64,000 bases of DNA, from positions 186,001 to 250,000 of the forward strand of contig CAXBDQ010000001.1 in NCBI GenBank assembly GCA_963974675.1, written 5' to 3'. This DNA is from Porticoccus sp963974675 (GTDB taxonomy: Bacteria > Pseudomonadota > Gammaproteobacteria > Pseudomonadales > Porticoccaceae). A program made the translations under genes and the position numbers. This document shows positions 18,300 to 27,045 of this stretch, one piece after another. The notes beneath the pieces were generated by a model. The model was given only the letters and a program-made list of their open reading frames with translations. It had not been told where the DNA came from and ran no database searches. The first letter of the stretch is position 1; each line of letters starts with the position of its first letter.

Positions 18300-18713
18300 C
18301 TATGGCTGTTTGTCAAAGACCTCTACCCCGCTTGGAATACGATACCAACTTAACTTTTCACTCACCCAAACATGCGCGGTAGGTTCGAATATACTATCAT
18401 CAGTCATTTTTACTGGCTTGAGCTTCAGTTTTACTGTTGATTCGTCGTCAGGGTTGAGGTGATACACACGAATTCCACAACAGGGGCAAAATTTTGCGAT
18501 ATTTTTATTGCCACTCTCTGCAGAACGACTCCATTCTTTTAATTCTCCACTGAATTCGATAGCATTCTTTGCGACTATGGCTGTGACGCTATACGGACTC
18601 GTAGATAGTTTTTGACACTCAGTGCAATGACAAGCGAGAACTATTTTTGGCGCTTCAGCCAGCCTGAAAGTCACTTGCCCACACTGGCAAGAACCTTTGA
18701 TTGGATACTCCAT
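18300..18713 (-). CDS. GFA/CENP-V domain zinc protein
   Basis: A 137-residue protein with all zinc-binding Cys of the Mss4-like GFA fold: CQCGQV near the N-terminus, CHCTECQKL, and CPCCGIRVY. Named after glutathione-dependent formaldehyde-activating enzyme, but most members have no proven activity. Such genes are frequent in mobile gene cassettes, consistent with the attC-like fold 33 bp upstream at 18746-18807. Confidence 0.85.
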   Translation of the reverse strand: MEYPIKGSCQCGQVTFRLAEAPKIVLACHCTECQKLSTSPYSVTAIVAKNAIEFSGELKEWSRSAESGNKNIAKFCPCCGIRVYHLNPDDESTVKLKLKPVKMTDDSIFEPTAHVWVSEKLSWYRIPSGVEVFDKQP

Positions 18714-18745
18714 GATAACAGTATTCCTATTGAATTATTTAAGCA

Positions 18746-18807
18746 GCTAACGTTCAAAACAGCGCGCCTTAGCGCGTCCAGTCCGCTGGGGGATTTTGCC
18801 TTGTTAC
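18746..18807 (-). other. attC-like recombination site candidate (62 nt)
   Basis: TAAC (748-751) pairs with GTTA (803-806), CAAAA (755-759) with TTTTG (794-798) and CAGCG (760-764) with CGCTG (784-788), leaving unpaired 3-4-nt spacers, a 5-nt bulge and a 19-nt end loop. This is the R/L box architecture of an integron attC site. On the minus strand the GTTAGC end faces the GFA start, as expected for the attC of a preceding cassette. No integrase is in the window. Confidence 0.5.
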
Positions 18808-18984
18808 ACCTTTACTCGATGAATTCATCTGAGTTTATATTTATGTAGTTAATTAAGTATGATTCACCTGCTGTTGCTAGTGTAATTGTAAAATTAGCAC
18901 ACCACGCCTAACCGCTTTAAATATAGAGTGCTGCTTGTGATTAATGCAAACATAAGCCTACTAAAGAAATATGCTCTATAGTTT
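18808..18984. other. Intergenic, nothing recognised
   Basis: AT-rich spacer between the attC-like fold and the PEP-CTERM remnant with no feature I can support. Confidence 0.4.
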
Positions 18985-19164
18985 TTATCCGGCACAAAAA
19001 AAGCCCCGGCAAATAGCGAAGCTTTTAAATAGAGCTGTAAGTTGCTTTAGACTGTTTTCTTTTTCCTTATAAACCCCGACTCTCGCCAAACCAAGCACCA
19101 GAAAAGCAAGCCTTAAAGGCTCTGGAATACTTGTGGCGCTTGTATCAAAAACAAGGACATCCAT
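18985..19164 (-). pseudogene. Remnant of a PEP-CTERM sorted protein (C-terminal fragment)
   Basis: A 59-codon open frame contains SIPEPLRLAFLVLGLARVG followed by YKEKE. This is the tripartite PEP-CTERM sorting signal: Pro-Glu-Pro, a hydrophobic helix and a basic end. The full exported protein that normally precedes it is missing (a stop lies just before the ATG), and a 25-residue extension after the basic tail is not typical. Best read as the tail of a decayed gene. No exosortase is in this window. Confidence 0.5.
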
Positions 19165-19349
19165 GCCTTACTTCGAACCTAGGGGATACGGCCCTTTATA
19201 ATACTTTCAATTAAAAACACTTATCTATTTGATTTTAAATATTTTTTATCCACAGTGAATTCTTATTATATGAATAAAGACACTGATAATTTGATTTTTT
19301 CATATCTTACGTGCCATATCAGCATTTCTCTCGATCGACGACGAGGGCC

Positions 19350-19374
19350 GTCCACTAAAGTGGTGCTAGTTCAG
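19350..19374. repeat. Dispersed 25-bp repeat, copy 1
   Basis: GTCCACTAAAGTGGTGC followed by TAGTTCAG; 23 positions match the copy at 54140-54163. Its core CCACTAAAGTGG is a perfect inverted repeat. The second copy is inside the folded spacer after gdx, so both may come from the same family of recombination sites. Confidence 0.6.
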
Positions 19375-19480
19375 AGCCAACGATCAAACCTATTTTAGAT
19401 CCATCAAAGATATGAACGGTTATAGCCCCTCTTAAAATTAAAACATCTTTTTGTTGTCATATATCCTTCATATTACCCAT

Positions 19481-19527
19481 CTATTCTTGCATTAATTGGT
19501 TTTAATAACCTATTCTTGCCTTAATCG
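19481..19527 (+). repeat. Direct repeat upstream of the phosphodiesterase-like gene
   Basis: CTATTCTTGCATTAATTG (from 19481) recurs with two changes as CTATTCTTGCCTTAATCG (from 19510), 29 bp apart. It could be a pair of regulator sites; the regulator is unknown. Confidence 0.45.
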
Positions 19528-19570
19528 ACTGTTGACCGTGATTAATGCTCCATAAGTTTGGTAGAAAAAC

Positions 19571-20422
19571 ATGTCTAACAAAGTGATATTAATAGTGCTT
19601 GATGGTCTTGCCTACGAAACTGCCGAGCAATGTATGGGCTTTCTTCATGGCTTAAAGGCACAGGGGACATCCACGCTTTATAAGATACAGTGTGAGCTGC
19701 CGTCTAAATCTCGTCCGCTGTATGAAACTATTCTCACGGGGGTTCCTCCTGTCCTAAGCGGCATCGTGCATAACGACGTGATACGTAATTCCAACCAACA
19801 AAGTGTCTTCAGTTTAGCCCGCAAGTCAGGACTGACAACTGCTGCCGCCGCATTCCATTGGTTTAGTGAGTTGTATAACCGTAGTCCTTATGATGCTGTA
19901 CGGGATCGTCATACCGAGGACCCCGAACAATTGATTCAACATGGCCGCTTCTATCATGGAGATCATTATCCGGATAGCTATTTATACCTCGATGCTGAAT
20001 GCTTAAGGCGTCGACACGACCCTGATTTTTTGTTGATACATCCGATGAATATAGACAATGCAGGACACCGCGAGGGAGCTGATAGCGCGCATTATCGTAA
20101 TACGGTACGCAACTCAGACGGCGAGCTGTCTAAATACCTACCTACGTGGATTGACGAGGGTTATCAAATTCTAATCACTGCTGACCACGGAATGAATGCT
20201 GACAAAAGCCATGGTGGCGCCCTCCCCGAAGAACGTGACATCCCGTTATTTGTAATCGGTGAGTCTTTCTCCCATCAGCCTGAGTGTGCTCCAATGCAAA
20301 CTGAAATCTGCGGCTCCGTCTGCGACCTGCTCGGTATTCGTGGCCACGACAAGCCGGTGACCAATCAGTTGTTGGTTGAAACACCATTGATGAAGAAACA
20401 GTACATGGAAGCTGTCAGCTAA
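19571..20422 (+). CDS. Alkaline phosphatase superfamily hydrolase (phosphodiesterase/pyrophosphatase-like)
   Basis: A 283-residue metal hydrolase. Visible ligand motifs are VLDGL near residue 10, SKSRPLYET where Ser or Thr is the nucleophile, HPMNIDNAGH, TADHGMN and SHGG, which together supply the two-zinc site of the superfamily. It is shorter than classical phosphatases and resembles nucleotide pyrophosphatase/phosphonoacetate hydrolase-type members. No signal peptide, so cytosolic. The substrate is not evident and there is no transporter neighbour. It converges on gcvP. Confidence 0.75.
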   Translation: MSNKVILIVLDGLAYETAEQCMGFLHGLKAQGTSTLYKIQCELPSKSRPLYETILTGVPPVLSGIVHNDVIRNSNQQSVFSLARKSGLTTAAAAFHWFSELYNRSPYDAVRDRHTEDPEQLIQHGRFYHGDHYPDSYLYLDAECLRRRHDPDFLLIHPMNIDNAGHREGADSAHYRNTVRNSDGELSKYLPTWIDEGYQILITADHGMNADKSHGGALPEERDIPLFVIGESFSHQPECAPMQTEICGSVCDLLGIRGHDKPVTNQLLVETPLMKKQYMEAVS

Positions 20423-20494
20423 CCACCATGCCTGACTGCAGACGCACCACGTCTAAGGTTTACATAGAGGACAACTATCGGCTACTCCTACCTG

Positions 20495-20551
20495 GTCTAT
20501 TCATTATTCCGACCTTCTATGTATTATTCTGATCTTCTATTCATAGTCAGA
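20495..20551 (-). repeat. Three degenerate 18-20-bp tandem repeats spanning the gcvP stop
   Basis: On the minus strand the gene end TCTGACTATGAATAGAAG is followed by ATCAGAATAATACATAGAAG and GTCGGAATAATGAATAGAC. Each unit has a TAG and the unit length is not constant (18, 20, 19). Confidence 0.8.
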
Positions 20552-23407
20552 AAGCGGCACACAAGCACACACCAAGTTACGATCACCGTAGACATTATCG
20601 ATTCTACCCACCGGAGACCAATACTTAGTTTCTCGCAGCGATGCCAACGGATAGGCCGCAGACTCTCTCGAATAGCTTCTGTTCCAGTCATCAGCTGCGA
20701 CTACATCCGCAGTATGTGGTGCGTGGCAGAGAGGGTTGTCGTCCAGCGGATATTCGCCCCGCTCCACTGAGGCGATTTCCTCACGGATTTGCAACATGGC
20801 ATCGCAGAAACGATCCAGCTCTTCTTTTGATTCACTTTCCGTGGGTTCAATCATGAATGTGCCGGGAACCGGGAATGACATGGTGGGAGCATGGAAGCCA
20901 AAATCGATTAAGCGTTTGGCAACATCATCCACCGTGACACCAGAACTATCCTTAATACCACGCAAGTCGACAATACATTCGTGGGCGACCCGATCATTAG
21001 CTCCGGTATAAAGGATGGGGTATGCATTTTTGAGCCGCTCTGCCATATAGTTGGCATTAAGAATGGCCACCTCCGTGGCTTGCTTCAGCCCTTGCGCGCC
21101 CATCATTTTGATATACATCCAGGTAATAGGAAGAATACTCGCACTGCCCCAGGGAGCAGCTGAGACAGCGCCCACTGCCATGTCTTTACCTAGGTTTTTG
21201 TGTCCAGGCAGAAATGGCGCCAAATGTTCACGCACGGCCACTGGACCGACACCAGGACCACCTCCTCCGTGGGGGATACAGAAAGTTTTATGCAAGTTTA
21301 GATGTGATACATCGCCACCAAATTTACCCGGCTGGCACAGTCCCACCATGGCATTGAGGTTGGCGCCATCGATATACACCTGACCGCCATGCTGATGAAT
21401 AATGTCGCAAATCTCGGTAATCCCCTCTTCAAATACACCGTGTGTAGAAGGGTAGGTCACCATAATGGCCGCCAGATTTTCACTGTGCTGTTCCGCTTTA
21501 GTACGCAGATCATCGAGATCCACATTGCCCTGATCATCACAGCTAGTCACCACGACACGCATACCACACATCTGTGCAGAGGCAGGGTTGGTACCATGAG
21601 CCGAGCTGGGAATAAGACAGATATGACGATGGGATTCACCACGGCTTGCGTGATACGCACGAATCGCTAGCAATCCAGCATACTCTCCCTGTGAACCCGC
21701 ATTAGGCTGTAGCGATACCGAGTCATAACCCGTGGCAGCACATAGCATCGACTCCACCTGTTCAATCATTTCCACATAACCCACGGTTTGTTGCTTTGGC
21801 GCAAAGGGATGGATGTTGGAAAATTCAGGCCAGGTAACCGGCAGCATTTCTGCGGTGGCATTTAATTTCATCGTGCAGGAGCCGAGGGGAATCATGGCAC
21901 GGTCCAGCGCAATATCCTTGTCTGCCAACTTACGCAGATAACGCAGCATTTCAGTTTCAGAATGGTAACGGTTAAAGACTGAGTGCGTCAGGGGCTTACT
22001 GGTACGCAATAGTGCTTCTGGCAACCCGCTCTTCGCTGTACTTTTTATGACTGTACTTTCTATCGATGAAACCATCAGAGTAGTGCTGCTATCAAAGAGT
22101 CGCCACAGTGTTTCTATATCGTCAGGACAGGTGGTTTCGTCTAGGGATATACCCACGTGGCTGTCATCTATCACTCTCAGGTTAAGACCCTGTACGACAG
22201 CTTGTTGATGAATTGATGTTGTCTGTTCACCCGTAGTAATAGTCAGAGTATCAAAGAAGCTGTCATTGACAGGTTTGTAGCCCTGCTGCTCCAAACCTGC
22301 CGCTAGGATAACGGTAAGGCAATGCACTCTTTCTGCAATGCGTTTCAGACCGACGGGGCCATGATAGACCGCGTACATACTCGCCATTACCGCTAGCAAC
22401 ACTTGTGCTGTACAGATATTGCTGGTGGCCTTTTCACGACGTATATGTTGCTCGCGAGTTTGCAACGCCAAACGGTAAGCAGGTTGGCCTCGACTGTCGA
22501 GAGAAATACCCACAAGACGGCCGGGCAACGAACGCTTGAAAGAGTCCCTTGTCGCCATATAGGCGGCGTGAGGGCCACCAAAGCCCAGAGGCACACCAAA
22601 ACGTTGAGTACAGCCAATAGCGACATCTGCACCTAATTCTGCGGGGCTTTGTAACAACATCAAGCTAAGAATGTCCGCTGCCATCACCACCAAAGCCTTC
22701 TGCTGGTGAGCCTTTTCTATGACATCGCTAAAGTCACGAATTGCACCATCGACACCGGGGTACTGCAACAAAACACCAAAACAATCATGGGCATCAACAT
22801 CTGCCGGATCACCCACAACCACATCAAATCCCATAGGTTCAGCGCGTGTTTCTACCACTGCAATGGTCTGTGGCAAACAATGTTGGTCTACAAAAAAGAC
22901 TTTTCCTTTTGATTTCGACATGCGCTGGCACAGCGTCATGGCCTCAGCAGCAGCAGTGGCTTCGTCTAGTAAAGACGCGCTCGCCAGATCCATACCCGTG
23001 AGATCCGTAATCATAGTCTGGAAGTTCAACAGTGCCTCTAATCGCCCTTGAGAAATTTCTGGCTGATAAGGCGTATAAGCCGTGTACCAAGCAGGGTTTT
23101 CCAATACATTTCGCAGAATTACGTTAGGCGTAATGCAATTGTAATAACCTTGGCCAATAAATGTTTTTAACACCTGATTTTGACCGGCAATAGCACTGAG
23201 TTCTGCAAGAGCATCGTGTTCCGTCGCGGGAGCACCCAAACCAAGTGGATCACTAGAGCGAATATTGTTCGGAACTACCGCACCAATAAACGCATCCATA
23301 CTCTCATAACCAATACTCTCCAACATGGCCTGCTGGTCCAACTCAGACGGGCCAATATGACGGCGAATAAATTCATTACTATCTGCCAGTTCTGCCAGTG
23401 ATTTCAT
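20537..23407 (-). CDS. gcvP: Glycine dehydrogenase (decarboxylating), P protein
   Basis: A 956-residue PLP enzyme that decarboxylates glycine and passes the aminomethyl group to lipoyl-GcvH. N and C halves are homologous. The PLP lysine is in NLHKTFCIPHGGGGPG in the C half; the start RRHIGPSELDQQAMLESIGY is typical. Full length for the single-chain form. It lies 125 bp after gcvT on the same strand. The usual gcvH between gcvT and gcvP is missing. The stop codon is inside a tandem repeat. Confidence 0.97.
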   Translation of the reverse strand: MKSLAELADSNEFIRRHIGPSELDQQAMLESIGYESMDAFIGAVVPNNIRSSDPLGLGAPATEHDALAELSAIAGQNQVLKTFIGQGYYNCITPNVILRNVLENPAWYTAYTPYQPEISQGRLEALLNFQTMITDLTGMDLASASLLDEATAAAEAMTLCQRMSKSKGKVFFVDQHCLPQTIAVVETRAEPMGFDVVVGDPADVDAHDCFGVLLQYPGVDGAIRDFSDVIEKAHQQKALVVMAADILSLMLLQSPAELGADVAIGCTQRFGVPLGFGGPHAAYMATRDSFKRSLPGRLVGISLDSRGQPAYRLALQTREQHIRREKATSNICTAQVLLAVMASMYAVYHGPVGLKRIAERVHCLTVILAAGLEQQGYKPVNDSFFDTLTITTGEQTTSIHQQAVVQGLNLRVIDDSHVGISLDETTCPDDIETLWRLFDSSTTLMVSSIESTVIKSTAKSGLPEALLRTSKPLTHSVFNRYHSETEMLRYLRKLADKDIALDRAMIPLGSCTMKLNATAEMLPVTWPEFSNIHPFAPKQQTVGYVEMIEQVESMLCAATGYDSVSLQPNAGSQGEYAGLLAIRAYHASRGESHRHICLIPSSAHGTNPASAQMCGMRVVVTSCDDQGNVDLDDLRTKAEQHSENLAAIMVTYPSTHGVFEEGITEICDIIHQHGGQVYIDGANLNAMVGLCQPGKFGGDVSHLNLHKTFCIPHGGGGPGVGPVAVREHLAPFLPGHKNLGKDMAVGAVSAAPWGSASILPITWMYIKMMGAQGLKQATEVAILNANYMAERLKNAYPILYTGANDRVAHECIVDLRGIKDSSGVTVDDVAKRLIDFGFHAPTMSFPVPGTFMIEPTESESKEELDRFCDAMLQIREEIASVERGEYPLDDNPLCHAPHTADVVAADDWNRSYSRESAAYPLASLRETKYWSPVGRIDNVYGDRNLVCACVPLSDYE

Positions 23408-23517
23408 ACCTTCTTCAATCTCTCATTCGTTTTAGTTGTTACTCTTAAGGTCAGGCTTGATTCACCTAGGCTCCTGCCCGCTACATGCTTGCCCATGCCA
23501 TTCTTGCTGGAGACATA

Positions 23518-23541
23518 CTTACCCGCGCCCCCTTACCCGCG
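23518..23541 (-). repeat. Duplicated gcvT 3' end
   Basis: CGCGGGTAAG, the last codons and stop of gcvT, is repeated exactly 14 bp downstream. Weaker GGGCAAGCATG-like echoes continue toward gcvP. Confidence 0.7.
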
Positions 23542-24660
23542 ATAATAACGCTGGGGAATAAAGGGCATTTTTTCCACGGTCACGGGACGCGCTTTTCCTC
23601 GAACCATTGCACTCAACTGGGTGCCCACAGCTGCATATTCTGCTGCCACATACCCCATTGCCAACGGAGCATCTAAGCTCGGCCCAAATCCACCGCTGGT
23701 CACAACACCAATCTGAACACCTTCGGCATTAACTATCTCCGCACCTTCTCGCACTGGTGCCCGACCCTCAACTTTCAGTCCTACTCGCTTACGGACTGCA
23801 CCATTAGCTTGTTCATTAAAAATAATATCAGCACCGGGAAAACCACCCGCCTTGTTACCACCGGCACGGCGGGATTGACTGATACTCCACAGCAGTGATG
23901 CTTGAATGGGCGTAGTTTCTGTATCAAGATCATGACCATACAAACACAGCCCGGCTTCCAATCTCAGAGAATCCCGAGCACCAAGCCCAATGGCTTTCAC
24001 TCGATCAAAGGACAAGAGCTTACGTGCCAATAATTCGGCTGACTCAGCAGGAACAGAAATTTCAAAACCATCTTCACCGGTATAACCTGAGCGAGTGATA
24101 TAACAATCCACTCCAGCAAGGGTGGCCCGAGCACCGGTCATAAAGACCAACTCCCGCGCCTCTGGTGCCAGCTTAGCCATCACTTCTAGAGCCGCAGGCC
24201 CCTGTAGTGCCAACAACCCTTGTCTTTCAAGGTATTCAATATCAAAGCCGGGCAAGTTATTTCTCAAGTGTTCGAGATCCTGTTCTTTACAGGCCGCGTT
24301 CACCACCAGAAAAAAGCAATCCTCCGCCCAGCGAACAATCATCAAATCGTCCAGAATGCCGCCACGGTCATTGGTAAACAATGCATAGGTCTGTTTATTA
24401 ATACCTAATGTTTCCAGCTCCACCGGCACCAATGCTTCAAGTGCTTTCGCTATACCCTCACCAGTAATAACCACTTGCCCCATATGAGAGACATCGAACA
24501 AACCCGCATGCTCACGGGTGTGTAAATGTTCGGTTTTAATGCCTGCCGGGTACTGTACCGGCATGTCATAACCGGCAAACGGGACCATTCGAGCCCCTAG
24601 CTCCAAGTGTAACTCCTTGAGGGGCGTGACTTTCAGGTCAGTCGTATTATCTATTGTCAT
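23533..24660 (-). CDS. gcvT: Aminomethyltransferase, T protein of glycine cleavage
   Basis: About 375 residues, transferring the methylene group from aminomethyl-lipoyl GcvH to tetrahydrofolate and releasing ammonia. The start TPLKELHLELGARMVPFAGY, the folate-binding GLLALQGP and SGYTGEDGFEI and the terminal KARPVTVEKMPF are all characteristic. Start chosen at ATG 24660; a GTG at 24711 would add a poorly conserved 17 residues. First gene of a gcvT-gcvP unit and divergent from a LysR gene. Confidence 0.95.
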   Translation of the reverse strand: MTIDNTTDLKVTPLKELHLELGARMVPFAGYDMPVQYPAGIKTEHLHTREHAGLFDVSHMGQVVITGEGIAKALEALVPVELETLGINKQTYALFTNDRGGILDDLMIVRWAEDCFFLVVNAACKEQDLEHLRNNLPGFDIEYLERQGLLALQGPAALEVMAKLAPEARELVFMTGARATLAGVDCYITRSGYTGEDGFEISVPAESAELLARKLLSFDRVKAIGLGARDSLRLEAGLCLYGHDLDTETTPIQASLLWSISQSRRAGGNKAGGFPGADIIFNEQANGAVRKRVGLKVEGRAPVREGAEIVNAEGVQIGVVTSGGFGPSLDAPLAMGYVAAEYAAVGTQLSAMVRGKARPVTVEKMPFIPQRYYRG

Positions 24661-24786
24661 AACTATTTTTCTGGGTGATAAGGGATTAAGGCAGCACATG
24701 TTAGCGGCCACAGTTGAATTGGTAAAATTAATAGTTAAAATTCTTACATTAATAATATTAATACCAAGACAACCAATACAAATACC

Positions 24787-25635
24787 ATGAAAAACCTACC
24801 CACAAATTTACTCAGGTCCTTTGTTACCGTCATCGAATTGGGTGGTTTTACCCAGGCTGCCGAATGGCTGGGTCGCTCTCAACCAGCAGTCAGTCTGCAA
24901 ATCCAACGCCTAGAGCAATTGTTGGAGCAAACTCTGTTAATTCGCAGCGGCCAACAATTGGAGCTAAGCCAAGCCGGGCACTTGCTATTTCGCTATGCCA
25001 AGCAAATTTTGGCCATCAATGATGAAGCTATCGCTCAGTTCAGTAAAACCGCCGTGAGCGGTAGGATTCACTTTGGTATTCCCAGTGAATTCGCCACCAC
25101 ATTACTGCCAAAAATTGTGGGGCGTTTTGCTCAAGCCTACCCCAACGTCACCCTTGAAGTGAACTGTGCGCTAAGTAAACAACTGCTCTCAGAGCCAGAG
25201 CGCCATCGTTACGATTTAATTCTCGCCCTTCACGATGAGCCATCTACAGCAGGCGATAACCTCGTTAAGGAAGACGACTTGGTCTGGGTCACCGGCACCG
25301 ATCACGATGCCCACCTACAATTGCCCTTGCCATTAATCGTTGCACCCGAAGGCTGTATTTACCGAAAGCGTGGTGCGGACAAACTTCGAGAGAGTCACCG
25401 TGACTGGCGTATCGTTTACACTATTCCCGATCTAACAGGTATTCAAGCCGCCATCAATGAAGGGCTTGGGGTCACAGTTCTGGCCAAGAGTACCGTTCCT
25501 GAGAATTTACGGATCTTGAAACCTTCGGAAAAGCTACCCAAACTGGGGAAGGTGGGTATTAGCCTGATTCATCAAAGCAGCGAATCCAGTGAAGCAATTA
25601 CCCGCTTAATGGAGTTTGTTAAAGCATCGTTATGA
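24787..25635 (+). CDS. LysR-type transcriptional regulator
   Basis: A 282-residue regulator. An N-terminal winged helix-turn-helix (LLRSFVTVIELGGFTQAAEW and SQPAVSLQIQRLE) is followed by a periplasmic-binding-like effector domain. It is transcribed away from gcvT across a 126-bp spacer, so control of gcvTP is plausible, although it is not GcvA by obvious similarity. The shikimate-kinase-like gene starts 27 bp after it and is probably co-transcribed. Confidence 0.88.
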   Translation: MKNLPTNLLRSFVTVIELGGFTQAAEWLGRSQPAVSLQIQRLEQLLEQTLLIRSGQQLELSQAGHLLFRYAKQILAINDEAIAQFSKTAVSGRIHFGIPSEFATTLLPKIVGRFAQAYPNVTLEVNCALSKQLLSEPERHRYDLILALHDEPSTAGDNLVKEDDLVWVTGTDHDAHLQLPLPLIVAPEGCIYRKRGADKLRESHRDWRIVYTIPDLTGIQAAINEGLGVTVLAKSTVPENLRILKPSEKLPKLGKVGISLIHQSSESSEAITRLMEFVKASL

Positions 25636-25662
25636 TGCCACTACTCAAACGGAAGTTTTTTC

Positions 25663-26169
25663 ATGAAAAATAACGTTGTACTCATAGGTATGCCCGGCGC
25701 AGGGAAAAGCACCAACGGCCTACTGCTTGCCAAAGCTCTTGGGAAGGATTTTGTGGACACTGATGTCTTGATTCAGGTCCGGGAAGGCAAAACCCTGCAA
25801 CAAATTTTGGACAACAGTGACTACCTGAAATTGCGTCAGATCGAAGAATTGGCACTCATCGAGATTGATTTAAATAATACGGTGATCGCCACCGGGGGCA
25901 GCGCTGTTTATAGCACCACTGGCATGGCAACACTAAAGAAAAATGGGACTATCGTTTATCTCGAAACCCCACTAAAAACGCTGGAACAGCGTATCAATGA
26001 CTATGAAACTCGGGGAATAGCCAAACACCCAAAACAAAGCTTTGACGATTTGTTTAGCGAGCGCTGCAAACTGTATAACCAATATGCCGACATCACCGTT
26101 CACTGTGACCAGCAATCACCGGAAGATATAGTGACATGTATCCTGAATTCACTGGATCATGACAAATGA
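25663..26169 (+). CDS. Shikimate-kinase-like P-loop kinase
   Basis: A 168-residue kinase fold: P-loop GMPGAGKST (residues about 9-17), DTDVLIQ, KLRQIEE with the substrate-type Arg, ATGGSAV, and ERCKLYNQYAD with the C-terminal Arg. Two features differ from AroK: the lid usually reads RPLL but here RGIA, and the glycine triplet is GGS. It is also not next to aroB. It may act on a different small alcohol. GGAAG lies eight bases before ATG. The stop codon lies in a 15-bp inverted repeat. Confidence 0.75.
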   Translation: MKNNVVLIGMPGAGKSTNGLLLAKALGKDFVDTDVLIQVREGKTLQQILDNSDYLKLRQIEELALIEIDLNNTVIATGGSAVYSTTGMATLKKNGTIVYLETPLKTLEQRINDYETRGIAKHPKQSFDDLFSERCKLYNQYADITVHCDQQSPEDIVTCILNSLDHDK

Positions 26170-26180
26170 TCCAGTGAATT
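26146..26180 (+). terminator. 15-bp inverted repeat spanning the kinase stop codon
   Basis: AATTCACTGGATCAT (26146-26160) pairs perfectly with 26166-26180 around a 5-nt loop, and the TGA stop is at 26167-26169. It is followed by an A-rich stretch rather than U, so termination on the plus strand is not assured. Confidence 0.6.
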
Positions 26181-26186
26181 TCAGCA

Positions 26187-26210
26187 GAAAAAAACCGGGT
26201 AATACCCGGT
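26187..26210 (-). terminator. Rho-independent terminator of nrdJa-nrdJb
   Basis: Read on the minus strand, ACCGGGT, a three-base loop and ACCCGGT are followed by seven T residues. It lies about 100 bp beyond the end of nrdJb and fits an intrinsic terminator for that operon. Confidence 0.85.
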
Positions 26211-26311
26211 TAATCTCCTATCCCTGTGCGGTATTTTTATACTACGTAATTTTTTATCCGCACTTTGGAATACTTACAACTGGCTCTACAAGCCATGAGC
26301 CACAACAACTA

Positions 26312-27031
26312 TCATCCACATTTGGAATCACCACAGTTCAAGCACGTCATACAACCATCCATCAAAATAGATGCCTTGGTCATACACTTGTAACACAGCT
26401 GGGCTGATTCGGGAAAGGGGTTGGCTTCACTGACATTAGCCTCTGCGACAGGGTGACTAGCGGCTTCATATTCAGCACGTTTTTCAGCCAGAATTGCTTT
26501 TTGATGATCGCCCAACTCAGGGCCCTGCATCATACCAATCTTGGTCAAATGATCTTCAATGGCTTCACCAATTTCTGCCACTAGCGAAGGCATAAATTTA
26601 CCACCACGCTTGAAGTACCCACCCTGGGGATCAAATACCGCCTTTAGCTCCTCTGCCAAGAATGTACAGTCTCCACCCTTGCGGAATACCGCTGAAATAA
26701 CGCGGGTCAGTGCAACAACCCACTGAAACTGATCCATATTTTTCGAGTTAATAAAAATCTCGAAAGGACGACGTTGCTGATGGTCAGTGCCCGGGTTCAG
26801 CACAATATCATTGATGGTGATATACAAAGCGTGATCTGACAGAGGGGTTTTAACCTTATAGGTAGAACCATGCAGCTCTTCAGGACGGCTGACATTCTCA
26901 GTCATCTGCTCAATGGCACGCTCCAACTCTTTCTCCGATGGCTGAACGGTCTGACCTTCGGGGATGGACTCATCATTGGAAGGTGATACCACCTTATAGC
27001 CCACGATTTTTTGATCTAGTTTTACAGTCAT
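26312..27031 (-). CDS. nrdJb: Class II ribonucleotide reductase, NrdJb subunit (TSCPD domain)
   Basis: A 239-residue partner of NrdJa, as in the split adenosylcobalamin-dependent reductase of Pseudomonas. The central part (YITINDIVLNP, FEIFINSKNMDQFQWV, ALTRVISAVFRKGGD) is the TSCPD domain, and the end has CYKCMTKASILMDGCMTCLNCG, whose Cys residues probably bind zinc and shuttle reducing equivalents to the active site. It starts 14 bp after nrdJa. Required for activity of the Pseudomonas enzyme. Confidence 0.93.
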   Translation of the reverse strand: MTVKLDQKIVGYKVVSPSNDESIPEGQTVQPSEKELERAIEQMTENVSRPEELHGSTYKVKTPLSDHALYITINDIVLNPGTDHQQRRPFEIFINSKNMDQFQWVVALTRVISAVFRKGGDCTFLAEELKAVFDPQGGYFKRGGKFMPSLVAEIGEAIEDHLTKIGMMQGPELGDHQKAILAEKRAEYEAASHPVAEANVSEANPFPESAQLCYKCMTKASILMDGCMTCLNCGDSKCG

Positions 27032-27045
27032 GTCTATTCTTCCAA

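Larger units (their letters stand above)
19165..19570. other. Non-coding upstream region of the phosphodiesterase-like gene
   Basis: About 400 bp of AT-rich sequence holding the dispersed repeat copy at 19350-19374 and the direct repeat at 19481-19527. No coding frame is supported. Confidence 0.5.

Noticed and set aside
18990..19030. Rho-independent terminator at the CCGGGGC-T7 sequence
   Set aside because: There is no complementary arm upstream of the GC block; the sequence is better read as part of the PEP-CTERM remnant.
16942..19570. A complete integron cassette array
   Set aside because: Only one spacer folds convincingly like attC, genes have spaced starts, and no integrase is present; kept as a hypothesis only.
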